Source of the DNA: Acinetobacter portensis | GTDB lineage: Bacteria > Pseudomonadota > Gammaproteobacteria > Pseudomonadales > Moraxellaceae | Direction: 5' to 3' | Assembly: GCF_023158935.1 (NCBI RefSeq) | Contig: NZ_CP096120.1 | Span: 1,116,001 to 1,180,000, forward strand | DNA: 64,000 bases | Part shown: in pieces, positions 39,837 to 49,183 of the stretch | How positions within the stretch are numbered: position 1 is the first letter of the stretch | Layout of the letters: each line of letters starts with the position of its first letter | Program-made: the position numbers and the translations under genes | The notes under the pieces: model-generated | Seen by the model: only the letters and a program-made list of their open reading frames with translations | What the model was told of the DNA's origin: nothing | Databases searched by the model: none

Positions 39837-40838
39837 CTATTGATTTTTTAGATGGATAAGATGCTCGAAATTTTCTAATCTTTTGTCTGTGTCATAAATA
39901 TCACAAGTAAAGATAAATTCATCAACATTATATTGCGCCAAGATTTTTTCTAAGCCAGCTTTTACAGTTTCTATGCTGCCAATTTGTGCCATCGCATAAA
40001 AGTTATCGACTGACATTTTTTCAGAAACAGACCATAAGCCATTCATACTCTCAACAGGTGCTTTAAGTTTTAAACTTTGACCACGTAATAAGCCTAATAC
40101 ACGTTGATATGCACTAGTTGCTAAATAGTTTGCTTCTTCATCTGTTTGAGCAACAACAGTTGGAATACCCATAGAAACATAAGGTTTATCTAAATATTCA
40201 GAAGGTTGGAAATTGTCTCTATATAGTTGTATCGCTTGACCTAGCATGCGTGGGGCAAAGTGAGATGCAAATGAATAGGGAAGTCCTAAACGTGCAGCAA
40301 GTTGCGCGCTAAACAAACTTGAGCCTAAAAGCCAAACAGGCACATTTGTATTTTGACCTGGTGTAGCAACAATACGTTGATTTGGTTGAGCTTCTTTAAA
40401 ATAGCTAAGAATTTCTAAAACATCTTGTGGGAATTGATCTTCGGTTTCTTGGCGACCACGTCTTAATGCTCGCATAGTCACTTGATCTGTACCAGGTGCA
40501 CGACCTAAACCAAGTTCTATTCGGTTTGGATATAAAGTTTGCAAAGTACCAAATTGTTCTGCAACTACAAGGGGGGCATGATTAGGTAGCATAATGCCGC
40601 CAGAACCGACTTTTAAAGTTGAAGTGTTCGCAAGAAGATATCCGAGCAAAACGGCAGTTGCTGAACTTGCAATGCCATCCATATTGTGGTGTTCCGCAAG
40701 CCAAAGTCTTTCATAACCAAGCTTTTCAGCATGTTGTGCAAGTTCTAATGCATGATGTAAAGAGAATTGAACTGACTTATCATCACGAACGGGAACAAGT
40801 TCAAGAATAGAAAATTTAATATCTTGCAATGAACGCAT
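39837..40838 (-). CDS. LLM-class flavin-dependent oxidoreductase (luciferase-like, MsnO8-type)
   Basis: About 333 residues from ATG at 40838 with a TTGGA ribosome site; a second ATG at 40850 is less well placed. The bacterial-luciferase fold is indicated by [31 protein letters not shown], the [21 protein letters not shown] strand and [13 protein letters not shown]. These enzymes use reduced FMN to oxidise small organic molecules. The single-domain form with GRAPGTD is usually annotated MsnO8-like. The substrate is unknown. Confidence 0.9.
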   Translation of the reverse strand: MRSLQDIKFSILELVPVRDDKSVQFSLHHALELAQHAEKLGYERLWLAEHHNMDGIASSATAVLLGYLLANTSTLKVGSGGIMLPNHAPLVVAEQFGTLQTLYPNRIELGLGRAPGTDQVTMRALRRGRQETEDQFPQDVLEILSYFKEAQPNQRIVATPGQNTNVPVWLLGSSLFSAQLAARLGLPYSFASHFAPRMLGQAIQLYRDNFQPSEYLDKPYVSMGIPTVVAQTDEEANYLATSAYQRVLGLLRGQSLKLKAPVESMNGLWSVSEKMSVDNFYAMAQIGSIETVKAGLEKILAQYNVDEFIFTCDIYDTDKRLENFEHLIHLKNQ

Positions 40839-40940
40839 GATGTATTCCAAAAAGAGAAACTGACTTCATCATACGGTGTGAAAAGAGGTTTGTATATCGA
40901 AAAAAAACGATATATTGTTTTTAGCTGTAACTAAATAAAA

Positions 40941-40960
40941 AAAGCATCCGAAGATGCTTT
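40941..40960 (-). terminator. Terminator of the first glycine-zipper gene
   Basis: AAAGCATC / GATGCTTT around a CGAA loop, preceded by A7 so that a T run follows on the minus strand. It starts 10 bp beyond the stop. Confidence 0.88.
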
Positions 40961-40969
40961 ATAAATGAA

Positions 40970-41467
40970 TTAGCGATTTCCGTTTTTATACCAACCGTTA
41001 TGGCGACCATTGTCTTTACGATATTTACGGTCGTTATAGCGGTAATCGTTGTATTTGTAATTATTGTCACGACGATCATAGCGGTCATCATAGCGACGAT
41101 CTTCACTTACTTTTTTACCTAAAACTGATCCACCTGCAGAACCTGCTGCTGCACCAATATAACCACCATTTGTACCACCCATACTTTTACCAACAGTATA
41201 ACCACCTGCACCACCTAAAGCACCACCAATAATTGCACCATTGCGGTCGCGTTTACTAGAAGATGCAGCAGCACCTGCGCCACCACCAATCGCGGAGCCA
41301 ATCATTGCACCAGTTTGTCCACCCATGTGGTTGCCAATTGCTGCACCAACAAGACCGCCTAAACCAGAACTTATTGCAACACGAGTGTTATTGTCTGCTT
41401 GTGCGTTTGACATTGTTATTGCTGACGTTGCAATTACACTTGCGATTAAGATTGACTGAATTTTCAT
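40970..41467 (-). CDS. Secreted glycine-zipper protein with an Arg/Asp/Tyr-rich tail
   Basis: 165 residues. A signal peptide ends near ANAQA; the central region (about 30-115) is a string of Gly/Ala-rich glycine-zipper repeats such as GLVGAAIGNHMGG and GGYTVGKSMGGTNGG. These resemble the outer-membrane 2TM glycine-zipper family (SlyB/Rickettsia 17 kDa type). The tail is rich in Arg, Asp, Tyr, Asn and Lys and looks disordered. No lipobox Cys is present. Envelope location is likely; function unknown. It is a paralogue of the next upstream gene. Confidence 0.82.
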   Translation of the reverse strand: MKIQSILIASVIATSAITMSNAQADNNTRVAISSGLGGLVGAAIGNHMGGQTGAMIGSAIGGGAGAAASSSKRDRNGAIIGGALGGAGGYTVGKSMGGTNGGYIGAAAGSAGGSVLGKKVSEDRRYDDRYDRRDNNYKYNDYRYNDRKYRKDNGRHNGWYKNGNR

Positions 41468-41625
41468 GAGTTTACTCCATACGAAGCATTATTTATCGAT
41501 TAAGAATAATGTAATAAATGACTACGGGAAAATGATGGAGAGAACTGCAAACACAGTGTTTAATTGTTAAAAAATACTTTATATTTCTCCTTAATTTGTC
41601 TTAAGTTACTTTAATTTCAGAAATA

Positions 41626-41647
41626 AAAAAAAGCACCCGAGGGTGCT
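41626..41647 (-). terminator. Terminator of the second glycine-zipper gene
   Basis: AGCACC / GGTGCT around a CGAG loop with A8 on the far side, so a T run follows on the minus strand. It lies about 31 bp beyond the stop. Confidence 0.85.
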
Positions 41648-41678
41648 AATGGAGAACTGTCTAAATCAAAAGGTAAAA

Positions 41679-42107
41679 TTAACGACGCTTACGGTTATGT
41701 TTTTTCCATTTGCTGTTTTTTGAACTTGAGTATTGTTTGTCTTTAGAAATTTTATTACCTAAAGCTGCGCCACCCGCTGCACCTAGAGCAGAACCAACAT
41801 AGCCGCCATTTGTACCGCCCATGCTTTTACCAACGGTATAACCAGCACCGCCACCTAAAGCACCACCAATTGCAGATTCTGTACGGTTACGTCGATCACT
41901 TGCTACTGCAGCACCACCAGCACCGCCTAAAGCTGCGCCAAGCGTTGCGCCTGTGTTACCACCCATATTTTTACCAATTGCCGTACCTGCGACACTACCT
42001 AATGCACTTGCAGCTGCAACACGAGTTGTACTATCTGCTTGTGCTGTCATTGCAAACATTGAAGAAGCTGCAAAAGTTGCGCTTAATAAAATTGCATTAA
42101 GTTTCAT
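41679..42107 (-). CDS. Secreted glycine-zipper protein, paralogue of the neighbour
   Basis: 142 residues with a signal peptide ending near AQADS. It shares with its neighbour TRVA, GNxGATLG-type repeats and the identical core GYTVGKSMGGTNGGYVG, but has a shorter Lys/Ser-rich basic tail. The two genes lie in tandem with separate terminators, indicating duplication. Function unknown; probably an envelope protein. Confidence 0.82.
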   Translation of the reverse strand: MKLNAILLSATFAASSMFAMTAQADSTTRVAAASALGSVAGTAIGKNMGGNTGATLGAALGGAGGAAVASDRRNRTESAIGGALGGGAGYTVGKSMGGTNGGYVGSALGAAGGAALGNKISKDKQYSSSKNSKWKKHNRKRR

Positions 42108-42526
42108 GGTATCTCCGTATCCTTATGGATTTGAATATTTATCTTGATGAGTAATTTAGCAAAGGGATTACTTCACAATATGAAGAGATGCGAGTGCTTT
42201 TAAGCAGTTTAGTTTCTACATTGTTGCGCTTTGTTAATTAGCACGTGAAAGGTGAAGTAAATATGAAGAAATGCGATTAAGAAGTAAGCAAGTTGGAAAA
42301 AGGTGATTAATAATGAAGTTTAAAGCGTAAAAAATTCTACAATTATTTTATTAAAGTAAAGATTTTTTCAGAATAAGCATTTCATTATGTATAGATACAT
42401 ACTTTGCTTATATACAAGTTAAATATGTCATTTACATCAAAGAATCGTTAAACTAAGCGCAATTTTTATTATGCCGATCTTGTTATAAAAACAAGTTGTG
42501 GCTTTTGTATTGAGATATTTAAAAAA
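42108..42526. other. Intergenic region between the glycine-zipper gene and prfA
   Basis: 419 bp, AT-rich, with divergent promoters presumably at each end. At 42386-42401 TATGTAT-AG-ATACATA is a perfect inverted repeat of operator-like size. No hemA gene lies upstream of prfA as it does in enterics. No coding frame is supported. Confidence 0.45.
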
Positions 42527-43615
42527 ATGAAAGAATCGTTACGTTTACGATTAGATCAGCTTTGTGACCGTCATGAAGAGTTAGAGGCGTTACTGGTTGA
42601 TGTTGAAGTTATTTCGGATAATAAACGTTTCCGAAATTTGTCACGCGAGCATAATGACTTAACAGAAATTACCAATGTTTGGAAAAAATATACGCAAGCG
42701 GAAAAAGATATTGTTACCGCAAGTGAAATGCTAGCCGATCCTGATTTTAAGGAAATGGCGCAAGAAGAGATTCAAGAAAATAAAGCGATTATTAGTCAGC
42801 TTGAAGAAGATTTAAATATCTTAATGATTCCAAAAGATCCAAATGATGCAAACTCTGCGTATTTGGAAGTTCGTGCTGGAACAGGTGGTGATGAAGCTGC
42901 TATTTTCTCAGGCGATTTATACCGTATGTATAGTAAATATGCGGAATCTCAAGGTTGGAGTTTAGAAGTTTTATCTGAAAACCATGGTGAACATGGCGGT
43001 TATAAAGAAATCATTTGCCTGATTAATGGTGAAGGTGTTTATGGTCGTTTAAAGTTTGAAAGTGGCGCGCATCGTGTACAACGTGTTCCTGCGACAGAAT
43101 CGCAAGGTCGTGTTCATACATCTGCATGTACAGTCGCTATTTTGCCTGAAATTGATGTTGATACTACTGTTGAAATTAACCCATCTGAATTGCGTATTGA
43201 TACTTACCGTGCTTCGGGTGCTGGTGGTCAGCATATTAACAAAACAGACTCTGCTGTTCGTATTACCCATTTACCAACAGGTACAGTGGTGGAATGTCAG
43301 GATCAACGTTCTCAGCATAAAAATAAAGCCAAAGCGATGGCTTTGTTAGTATCACGTTTAGAGAATGCCAAACGTGCTGTTGCTGATGCTGCAACTTCTG
43401 AAATGCGCCGTGATTTAGTAGGTTCAGGTGATCGTTCAGAGCGTATTCGTACTTATAACTATTCCCAAGGTCGTATGACAGATCATCGTATTAATTTAAC
43501 TTTATATAAGTTAGATGCTGTAATGGAAGGTGATTTAACAGAACTTTTAGATAGTTTACATCGTGAATATCAAGCAGATCAGCTTGCAATGCTAGCTCAA
43601 CAGAATGGTGGTTAA
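42527..43615 (+). CDS. prfA: Peptide chain release factor 1
   Basis: Recognises UAA and UAG stop codons. 362 residues. The catalytic GGQ is at residues 233-235 in [21 protein letters not shown], and an RF1-type N-terminal helical domain precedes it. The stop codon directly abuts the prmC start, and PrmC methylates the Gln of GGQ. Confidence 0.97.
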   Translation: MKESLRLRLDQLCDRHEELEALLVDVEVISDNKRFRNLSREHNDLTEITNVWKKYTQAEKDIVTASEMLADPDFKEMAQEEIQENKAIISQLEEDLNILMIPKDPNDANSAYLEVRAGTGGDEAAIFSGDLYRMYSKYAESQGWSLEVLSENHGEHGGYKEIICLINGEGVYGRLKFESGAHRVQRVPATESQGRVHTSACTVAILPEIDVDTTVEINPSELRIDTYRASGAGGQHINKTDSAVRITHLPTGTVVECQDQRSQHKNKAKAMALLVSRLENAKRAVADAATSEMRRDLVGSGDRSERIRTYNYSQGRMTDHRINLTLYKLDAVMEGDLTELLDSLHREYQADQLAMLAQQNGG

Positions 43616-44434
43616 GTGAATATTGGACAGGCTTTAGCCTTACGTGGTGAACCAGAAAGTTACGAGCGCCAAGAAAATGCTTGGTTGCTTGAACACATCA
43701 CAAAAATTGATTCATTTGACTTGGTCATGAAAAAGGCACAAGAGCTAACAGCTGAGCAAGAAAAAGCATATACATCTGCGCTTGAGCGAATTGCAGCAGG
43801 CGAGCCTTTAGCTTATGTAACGGGGTCTCAGCCATTTTGGACTTTAGACTTAAAAGTAACGAAAGATACTTTAGTACCACGTCCAGATACGGAAGTTTTA
43901 GTTGAAACTGTTTTAAAACTGGATTTACCTGAAGATGCTCGAGTTGCAGATTTAGGTACAGGAACAGGCGCAATTGCATTATCGCTTGCTTCTGAACGTT
44001 CTGAATGGAAACTTGTGGCTTCAGATATTTATGAGCCAACGTTAGAAGTTGCGAAATTTAATGCAGAAGAACACGACATTGAAAATGTTGAGTTTGTATT
44101 GGGTTCGTGGTTAAAACCATTTGGACGTCAATTTTTTGATGTGATTGCATCAAATCCTCCTTATATTGATGCCAATGATGCACATATGAAGGATTTAGCT
44201 ACAGAACCAGAACGTGCTTTAGTTTCGGCTAAAAATGGTTTAGCAGATATTGAAGAAATTATTGTTCAAGCGAAAAAACATTTAACTGTAAATGGTTGGG
44301 TTGTTCTTGAACATGGCTATGATCAAGCAGATGCAGTTCAACATTTGTTTAGACAAGCTGGTTATAAACAAGTGCGAACAGTGAAAGATTATGGTGGAAA
44401 TGATAGAGTGACTTTAGGCTGCTGGCCACAGTAA
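43616..44434 (+). CDS. prmC: Release factor glutamine methyltransferase
   Basis: Methylates the GGQ glutamine of release factors. 272 residues, starting with GTG immediately after the prfA stop, so translation is probably coupled. The N-terminal helical domain is followed by the methyltransferase fold: VADLGTGTGAIALSLAS (motif I) and the N5-glutamine signature NPPY at residues 180-183. Confidence 0.95.
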   Translation: MNIGQALALRGEPESYERQENAWLLEHITKIDSFDLVMKKAQELTAEQEKAYTSALERIAAGEPLAYVTGSQPFWTLDLKVTKDTLVPRPDTEVLVETVLKLDLPEDARVADLGTGTGAIALSLASERSEWKLVASDIYEPTLEVAKFNAEEHDIENVEFVLGSWLKPFGRQFFDVIASNPPYIDANDAHMKDLATEPERALVSAKNGLADIEEIIVQAKKHLTVNGWVVLEHGYDQADAVQHLFRQAGYKQVRTVKDYGGNDRVTLGCWPQ

Positions 44435-44453
44435 TTCATAGTAAATATGAATT

Positions 44454-44482
44454 AAAAAAGCGACTTTTAAAGTCGCTTTTTT
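44454..44482. terminator. Bidirectional terminator between prmC and the 116-residue gene
   Basis: AAAAAAGCGACTTTT / AAAGTCGCTTTTTT is a long near-perfect palindrome with T runs on both strands, between convergent genes. Confidence 0.92.
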
Positions 44483-44496
44483 ATGTGCTAAATAAA

Positions 44497-44847
44497 TTAC
44501 ATCGGATAATCTTTTAAGCTATCAAATACTTCTACTTTAGAAAAAGCATCTGTTTCCATAGCTAGATAATACGCCACAATTTTAGCAGTACTTTCTAAAT
44601 GAGTTTGAGTTAATGCTTCACCTGCAAGCAAAGCTTGAATTTCGTTTTGTTGCAAATCTAAAGCAATTGCAGTTTCTTGTGCTTGAGGCTGTGCAAAGAA
44701 ATTCGCAATTATCGATTTAAGATCATTTTCAGACGTATTTTGAATATTCTGATGTAACTCATTTTCGATAGAGTCAGCTTTTGAAAAGAAAAATTGCGAA
44801 AAGTTTTGAACCAGATTTTGTTCAAATAGATCAATCATCTTAGACAT
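44497..44847 (-). CDS. Small hypothetical protein
   Basis: 116 residues, starting after a good AGAGGTACTCCC ribosome site. The sequence is acidic and glutamine-rich with amphipathic helices (ALDLQQNEIQALLAGEAL). No motif, signal or membrane segment is visible and I do not recognise it. It converges with prmC. Confidence 0.65.
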   Translation of the reverse strand: MSKMIDLFEQNLVQNFSQFFFSKADSIENELHQNIQNTSENDLKSIIANFFAQPQAQETAIALDLQQNEIQALLAGEALTQTHLESTAKIVAYYLAMETDAFSKVEVFDSLKDYPM

Positions 44848-45266
44848 GGGAGTACCTCTAGGGCAGGTTGATTTAGAAAATCGGATTAAGCAAATGCTTT
44901 AAATTGAGTGAAAATTAATCTATTGAGGCTGTTTATACAATATGGAAGCGATGAACGTTCAGTTCATTAAAATATGAAAGTAAGTCTATTCAGTTGTTTA
45001 TTTTACAGAATTGTAATTACATTGAAGTGATATGTGTTTCTCTTGTAATTACAAATAATTATTTTTAGTTGGTATTTAAGCTGTAAAATCATCATGCATT
45101 ATTAATGCAAGTTGAATTAGATGCTGAGAATCAGTTTTAGAGCCAGAATCTTTAAGTTATAAATTTTTAAAGATTAAATTGAATTTAATGAAATATTTGT
45201 AAAAATAGAACAGACTTTAGAAGCATTATTTGTATCATCTTCCATAAACTTGGCTGAGTAATTGTT
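44848..45266. other. Intergenic region upstream of the MoeB-like gene
   Basis: 419 bp of AT-rich DNA that serves divergent genes. The only clear structure is a pair of palindromes at 45012-45053, described separately. Short ATG frames present lack ribosome sites. Confidence 0.45.
45012..45053. promoter_or_regulatory. Two identical palindromes TGTAATTACA spaced 32 bp
   Basis: TGTAATTACA occurs at 45012-45021 and 45044-45053. The second extends to the 12-bp palindrome TTGTAATTACAA. The 32-bp spacing equals about three helical turns, placing both on the same face of DNA. This suggests two cooperative operator sites for a dimeric regulator, controlling the small gene on the left, the MoeB-like gene on the right, or both. 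The regulator is unknown. Confidence 0.45.
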
Positions 45267-46040
45267 TTGACAGAAATATTAGATTCAAATTTAGAACTTT
45301 CAGATGCAGAAATGCACTTATATTCACGTCAAATTTTACTTGATGGCTGGGATATTGAGGCTCAAGAAAAGTTAAAACTTGCCAATGTTTTGATTGTAGG
45401 CTGTGGTGGTATTGGGTGCACAACAGCAGAATTGCTTGCGCGTGCAGGTGTGGGTAAAATTACCTTAATAGATTCAGATACAATTGAAGTAAGTAACTTA
45501 CAGCGCCAAATTGCATATACAGAACAAGATGTTGGTTTTTATAAGGCAGAAATTCTTGCAAAGCGTTTACAAGCAATTAATCCATTTATTGAAGTTCGTG
45601 CAAAACTAGAAAAGTTAGTTGAATTAAACAGTGAATTGTTAATTTCTCAGCAAGACCTTGTGCTAGATGGTTGCGATAATTTTAGTACACGTTATTTAGT
45701 AAATGCTGTTTGTCATCAGTTTTCAGTACCTTTAATTAGTGCTTCAGCAATTGGATTTCAAGGTCAACTATTTATGGTAGAGGGCGAATCAGCTTGCTAC
45801 GAATGTTTATTCCCAAAAGAAGATCATGCGAATGAAAGTTTAAGATGTGCTGATTCAGGGGTTTTAGCAACTACACCCAACGTTATGGCAAGTTTGCAAG
45901 CACATCACGCATTACTTTATCTAGGTTTAGGTTTAACACCATTAAAAGAGAAGTTATTACTTTGGGATGGTTTAAGTATGAAACAACGTATCGTTAATTT
46001 TCAAATTGATGAAAATTGTTCGACATGTCAGGTAATTTAA
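45267..46040 (+). CDS. MoeB/ThiF-family adenylyltransferase (sulfur-carrier activation)
   Basis: E1-like enzyme that adenylates the C-terminal Gly of a sulfur carrier (MoaD or ThiS). 257 residues from a TTG codon at 45267; the next Met lies at residue 16. YSRQILLDGWDIEAQEKLK is typical of MoeB. The nucleotide-binding motif is VGCGGIG at residues 44-50, followed by DSDTIEVSNLQRQIAYTEQD. The zinc site has two CxxC pairs (CYEC and CSTC). MoeB or ThiF cannot be told apart by sequence alone; no thi or moa gene adjoins it, but the prfA-prmC neighbourhood favours MoeB. Confidence 0.88.
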   Translation: MTEILDSNLELSDAEMHLYSRQILLDGWDIEAQEKLKLANVLIVGCGGIGCTTAELLARAGVGKITLIDSDTIEVSNLQRQIAYTEQDVGFYKAEILAKRLQAINPFIEVRAKLEKLVELNSELLISQQDLVLDGCDNFSTRYLVNAVCHQFSVPLISASAIGFQGQLFMVEGESACYECLFPKEDHANESLRCADSGVLATTPNVMASLQAHHALLYLGLGLTPLKEKLLLWDGLSMKQRIVNFQIDENCSTCQVI

Positions 46041-46060
46041 TCCTGCATAAGTTCAAAATT

Positions 46061-46070
46061 TTGCTACACT
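46061..46070 (+). promoter_or_regulatory. Candidate extended -10 promoter of the UbiB-like kinase gene
   Basis: TTGCTACACT matches the TGnTAnnnT extended -10 form, 28 bp upstream of the ATG and within the 58-bp gap after the MoeB-like gene. It resembles the mnmG promoter (TGCTACAAT). A good -35 is not seen. Confidence 0.4.
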
Positions 46071-46098
46071 CGGTGCAATTATTTTTTCCTAAGACATT

Positions 46099-47397
46099 AT
46101 GAAAAAGAAAATTTGGTTAGATGGACTTAAGTCAGTTGCCCGAATGGGTGAAACTGCGGTTGTTGCTGCGAAGGCTGGTATTAAATACGCAACTGAAAAA
46201 CCAAGTAACGCAAAATTAATGCGTGAAACTTTTGAATCTTTAGGTTCAACTTATATTAAGTTAGGGCAGTTTATTGCCAGTACGCCATCACTTTTTCCAC
46301 GTGAATATGTAGAAGAATTTCAGGGTTGTTTAGATCAAACACCAAAATTGCCATTTAGCTATATTGAAGGTGTTTTAGCATCTGAATTTGCAGGGCGAGA
46401 TTTAGGTGAAATTTTTGCATCTATTGATGAAACACCGCTTGCATCTGCATCTATTGCACAAGTTCATGCTGCTAAATTAGTGAGCGGTGAAGATGTTGTC
46501 ATTAAAGTTCAAAAACCTGGTGTAGAAACTATTCTTTATACAGATTTAAATGTATTACATTGGTCTGCAAAAATTTTAGAAAAAGTTGTTCCAAAAGTGA
46601 AGTTTGCTTCACTAGCAGATATTGTTGAAGAAATTAAAAACCGTATGGTTCGTGAAGTCGACTTTATTGAAGAAGCAAAAAACATTGACGATTTTTCTCA
46701 ATATTTAGAACTTACTCAGAATAAAACTGCAACAGCGCCCAAAGTTTATCATCTATATTCAACACGCCGTGTTCTGACTATGCAGCGCTTTTTTGGTGTG
46801 CCATTAACAGATTTTAATGTTGTTAAAAAAGTATCAAAAGATCCATCTCAAGTGCTCATTACAGCCATGAATACTTGGTTTGGCAGTTTGATGATGTGTA
46901 ATAGTTTTCATGCAGATTTACATGCAGGAAACCTGATGCTACTTGAAGATGGTCGAGTTGGCTTTATCGATTTTGGTATTGTTGGACAGCTCAAACCTGA
47001 AGTTTGGACAGCATGTATTGCATTTATGGATGCACTGCAAAAAACGGATTTCCCATTAATGGCAGAAAATATGCTGAAAATGGGTATGACGGATCGAGAA
47101 ATTGACACCAAGATTTTAGCGGATGATTTAGAACGTCTATTTAGTGGTGTATTACTTGCAGATCCACAAGACATTTTGTCGTCAAATCCTGCCGATTTAA
47201 ACGATATTATGATGGATATGGTTGCTGTAGGTGAACGTCATGGAATTCGCTTCCCGCGAGATTTTGCTTTGCTCTTTAAACAAATGCTGTATTTCGATCG
47301 CTTTATGCGCATTCTAGCGCCATATACAGATATTTATGCAGACCAGCGTTTACAGATGGTGCAAACTATAGACCCAAATCTTTTATTAAAACATTAA
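46099..47397 (+). CDS. ABC1/UbiB-family atypical kinase (AarF-like)
   Basis: 432 residues, shorter than canonical UbiB and without its two C-terminal transmembrane helices. Family motifs are GSTYIKLGQFIAS (KxGQ, residues 54-57), the Ala-rich nucleotide loop ASASIAQVHAA, the catalytic FHADLHAGNLM and the metal-binding GFIDFGIVG. UbiB-type proteins support ubiquinone synthesis as ATPases, but this shorter form may be a paralogue with another lipid-related role. The distance of 31 bp to folB suggests co-transcription. Confidence 0.87.
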   Translation: MKKKIWLDGLKSVARMGETAVVAAKAGIKYATEKPSNAKLMRETFESLGSTYIKLGQFIASTPSLFPREYVEEFQGCLDQTPKLPFSYIEGVLASEFAGRDLGEIFASIDETPLASASIAQVHAAKLVSGEDVVIKVQKPGVETILYTDLNVLHWSAKILEKVVPKVKFASLADIVEEIKNRMVREVDFIEEAKNIDDFSQYLELTQNKTATAPKVYHLYSTRRVLTMQRFFGVPLTDFNVVKKVSKDPSQVLITAMNTWFGSLMMCNSFHADLHAGNLMLLEDGRVGFIDFGIVGQLKPEVWTACIAFMDALQKTDFPLMAENMLKMGMTDREIDTKILADDLERLFSGVLLADPQDILSSNPADLNDIMMDMVAVGERHGIRFPRDFALLFKQMLYFDRFMRILAPYTDIYADQRLQMVQTIDPNLLLKH

Positions 47398-47428
47398 TAA
47401 AGATTTAATTTAGATATAAGGTTGAGTT

Positions 47429-47809
47429 ATGGATGCAATCATCATTGAAGGCTTAAAAGTGGATACAGTAGTTGGATGTTTCAATTGGGAACGTCAAATT
47501 ATTCAACCACTCATGCTTGATTTGACTTTGCAAACAAATCTTGAACAGGCTTCAAATTCAGATGAACTTGAAGACACCATGAACTATGCTGAAATTTGTG
47601 AAATTTCAGCAAAAGTGATTCAAGAAGCTCAACCAAAATTGATTGAACATGCTGCAAAATTGGTGATAAATGCATTATTTACACAATTTTCTGCAATTGA
47701 ATCAATCATCATCACGATCCGTAAGCCTGCAATTATCCCGCAAGCAAATTCTGTAGGAATTCGTCTTGAACGACACCGAAACGATTTTCGCGCTAGCATT
47801 AGCGAGTAA
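47429..47809 (+). CDS. folB: Dihydroneopterin aldolase
   Basis: Cleaves dihydroneopterin to hydroxymethyl-dihydropterin and glycolaldehyde in folate synthesis. 126 residues. IIIEGLKVDTVVGCFNWERQ (with the substrate-binding Glu), DTMNYAEICEI and IIITIRKPAIIPQANSVGI (with the catalytic Lys) are characteristic. The last 44 bases overlap the folK-like gene. Confidence 0.94.
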   Translation: MDAIIIEGLKVDTVVGCFNWERQIIQPLMLDLTLQTNLEQASNSDELEDTMNYAEICEISAKVIQEAQPKLIEHAAKLVINALFTQFSAIESIIITIRKPAIIPQANSVGIRLERHRNDFRASISE

Positions 47810-48197
47810 TTTCGAGCCTGAATTTAATTTTAAAAAAGCCTATAACAGAATCCTAACGCTAGGTGATGTTCAGTTTTCTGATATTTATTTAATACCATGT
47901 CGTGATGGTGTTGGTGATGATTATTGGAATTCTGCATGCTTAATTAAAAGTAAATATGCTATAGATGAAATTCTATCTATTTTAAAAAAAATGGAAGAAG
48001 AGTCGAATCGTGTACGTCCATCTCATAAAATTTCATTAGATGTCGATTTAATTGCATGGGGAATGCAATTAGATGATATGCAATTTAATCCGAAAAAATT
48101 ACCTTTGGCTTTAGATGTGAAAGTTCCAATGTCAGACATTTGGCATAACTCTTTGTTTGAATCTCCTAATATTTCATATCCAAAAATCCAAGATTGA
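47766..48197 (+). CDS. Divergent HPPK (FolK)-like protein
   Basis: About 143 residues from a TTG codon inside folB, with AGGA 9 nt upstream; no nearby in-frame ATG exists. HPPK features are ALASNF (usually GSN), FSDIYLIPCRDG, YWNSACLIKSK (the FNNA-like strand) and the metal-binding LDVDLIAWG, which keeps both Asp. However, the nearby Arg (usually PRTLDLD) is Lys, and the His and Arg of the usual PHxxMxxRxF motif are absent. Full pyrophosphokinase activity is doubtful; it may be a regulatory or degenerate paralogue with the genuine folK elsewhere. Position next to folB supports a pterin link. Confidence 0.72.
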   Translation: MNDTETIFALALASNFEPEFNFKKAYNRILTLGDVQFSDIYLIPCRDGVGDDYWNSACLIKSKYAIDEILSILKKMEEESNRVRPSHKISLDVDLIAWGMQLDDMQFNPKKLPLALDVKVPMSDIWHNSLFESPNISYPKIQD

Positions 48198-48265
48198 TAT
48201 ATCACATGAAAAATGTAGCTTATTACGCATTAAATTAATTTTAGTGTATATTCCGTTTGTATATA

Positions 48266-49142
48266 TAGCTAAATACTAAATAAATCATTACAGTAATCTT
48301 TAAATAATTTATCAATATCTTTAACTCTAAACTTATTTCGAATCGCCTTGACTCGCGACCACATATTTTCTATTGGATTTAAATCTGGACTATATCTAGG
48401 AAGCCACACAATGTAATGGCCCGCACAACGTACCAACTCCTGAAGTCTTTTCCCTTTGTGAAAGGTCGCATTGTCCATAATCAAAACACTGCTTTCTTTC
48501 AACTTAGGTAATAAATCCTGTTCAATCCAACATTCAAATACTTCTGTGTTCACTGAACAATTAAACACACCAACTGTCAGCAATCTATTTTCAATGATTG
48601 CACCGATCACATTACTGCAATTCTTCAACTGCCAGTTAAATTTACCTTCAGCACGTGTTCCTTGAAGGCTATAACTATGAGTTCTGGTACTTTCACTTTG
48701 AAAACCACTTTCATCTATGTAAATCAGAGGCAATTTCCCTTCTAAACACTCTATGAGATTTTGAAATTGCTGACGTTGATTTTGATCTGCTTTAGGATGC
48801 TTTAACGTCTTTTTTTACGCGATATTCCTGCGGCATGTAACGCATTAAATACCGCATGAGTGCTTACTCCTAAACGTTCAGCTCGCTCATACTGATAATC
48901 ATCAGGATATTGTTCAACATCCTTCAATATTTGCTCTCTGCTAATTTTAGCTGGACGGCCAGGAATAGGTTTGTTTGTAGTGGACTTTTTCCAGTTCTGA
49001 ATTGTCTGTATACAGATGTTAAAATGCTGTGCTGCTTTTCGCACAGACATTTCATCTCGAATCATAATTTCTATGACTTTGTCTTTAAAATCTTTTGAAT
49101 ATCCCATATCTCTATTGTTCTATAGTTTTTAGGATTTGGCTA
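48266..49142 (-). mobile_element. IS630-family insertion sequence, copy 1 (877 bp)
   Basis: Ends TAGCTAAAT and, reversed, TAGCCAAAT form imperfect terminal repeats. TA lies outside both ends (48264-48265 and 49143-49144), as expected for IS630 target duplication. It is the same length as copy 2 at 54173-55049, in the same orientation, and by eye the sequences are identical. It lies 68 bp after the folK-like gene and 41 bp before the first Ail-like gene. Confidence 0.9.
48269..49107 (-). CDS. IS630-family transposase in two frames, copy 1
   Basis: The first frame (49107-48802, 101 residues) is a helix-turn-helix DNA-binding part (SVRKAAQHFNICIQTIQNW, then GRPAK). The second frame (opening before 48733, ending 48269) is the DDE domain with IYIDESGF, LIMDNATFHKG and PDLNPIENMW, all three acidic residues present. 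A run of seven A at the end of the first frame allows a -1 slip that joins them into about 279 residues without interruption (KKTLKHPKADQNQ follows). This is typical programmed frameshifting, so the copy is probably active. Confidence 0.88.
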
Positions 49143-49183
49143 TAGATACATTTAAATAAAAAATTTAGATAATGAGAACGGAT

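Noticed and set aside
40970..42107. Glycine-rich repeats as a tandem DNA repeat or CRISPR-like array
   Set aside because: The repetition is at protein level in two coding frames with signal peptides; there are no regularly spaced identical DNA repeats.
44848..45266. Short peptide genes upstream of the MoeB-like gene
   Set aside because: The short ATG frames there have no ribosome site and end after fewer than 20 codons.
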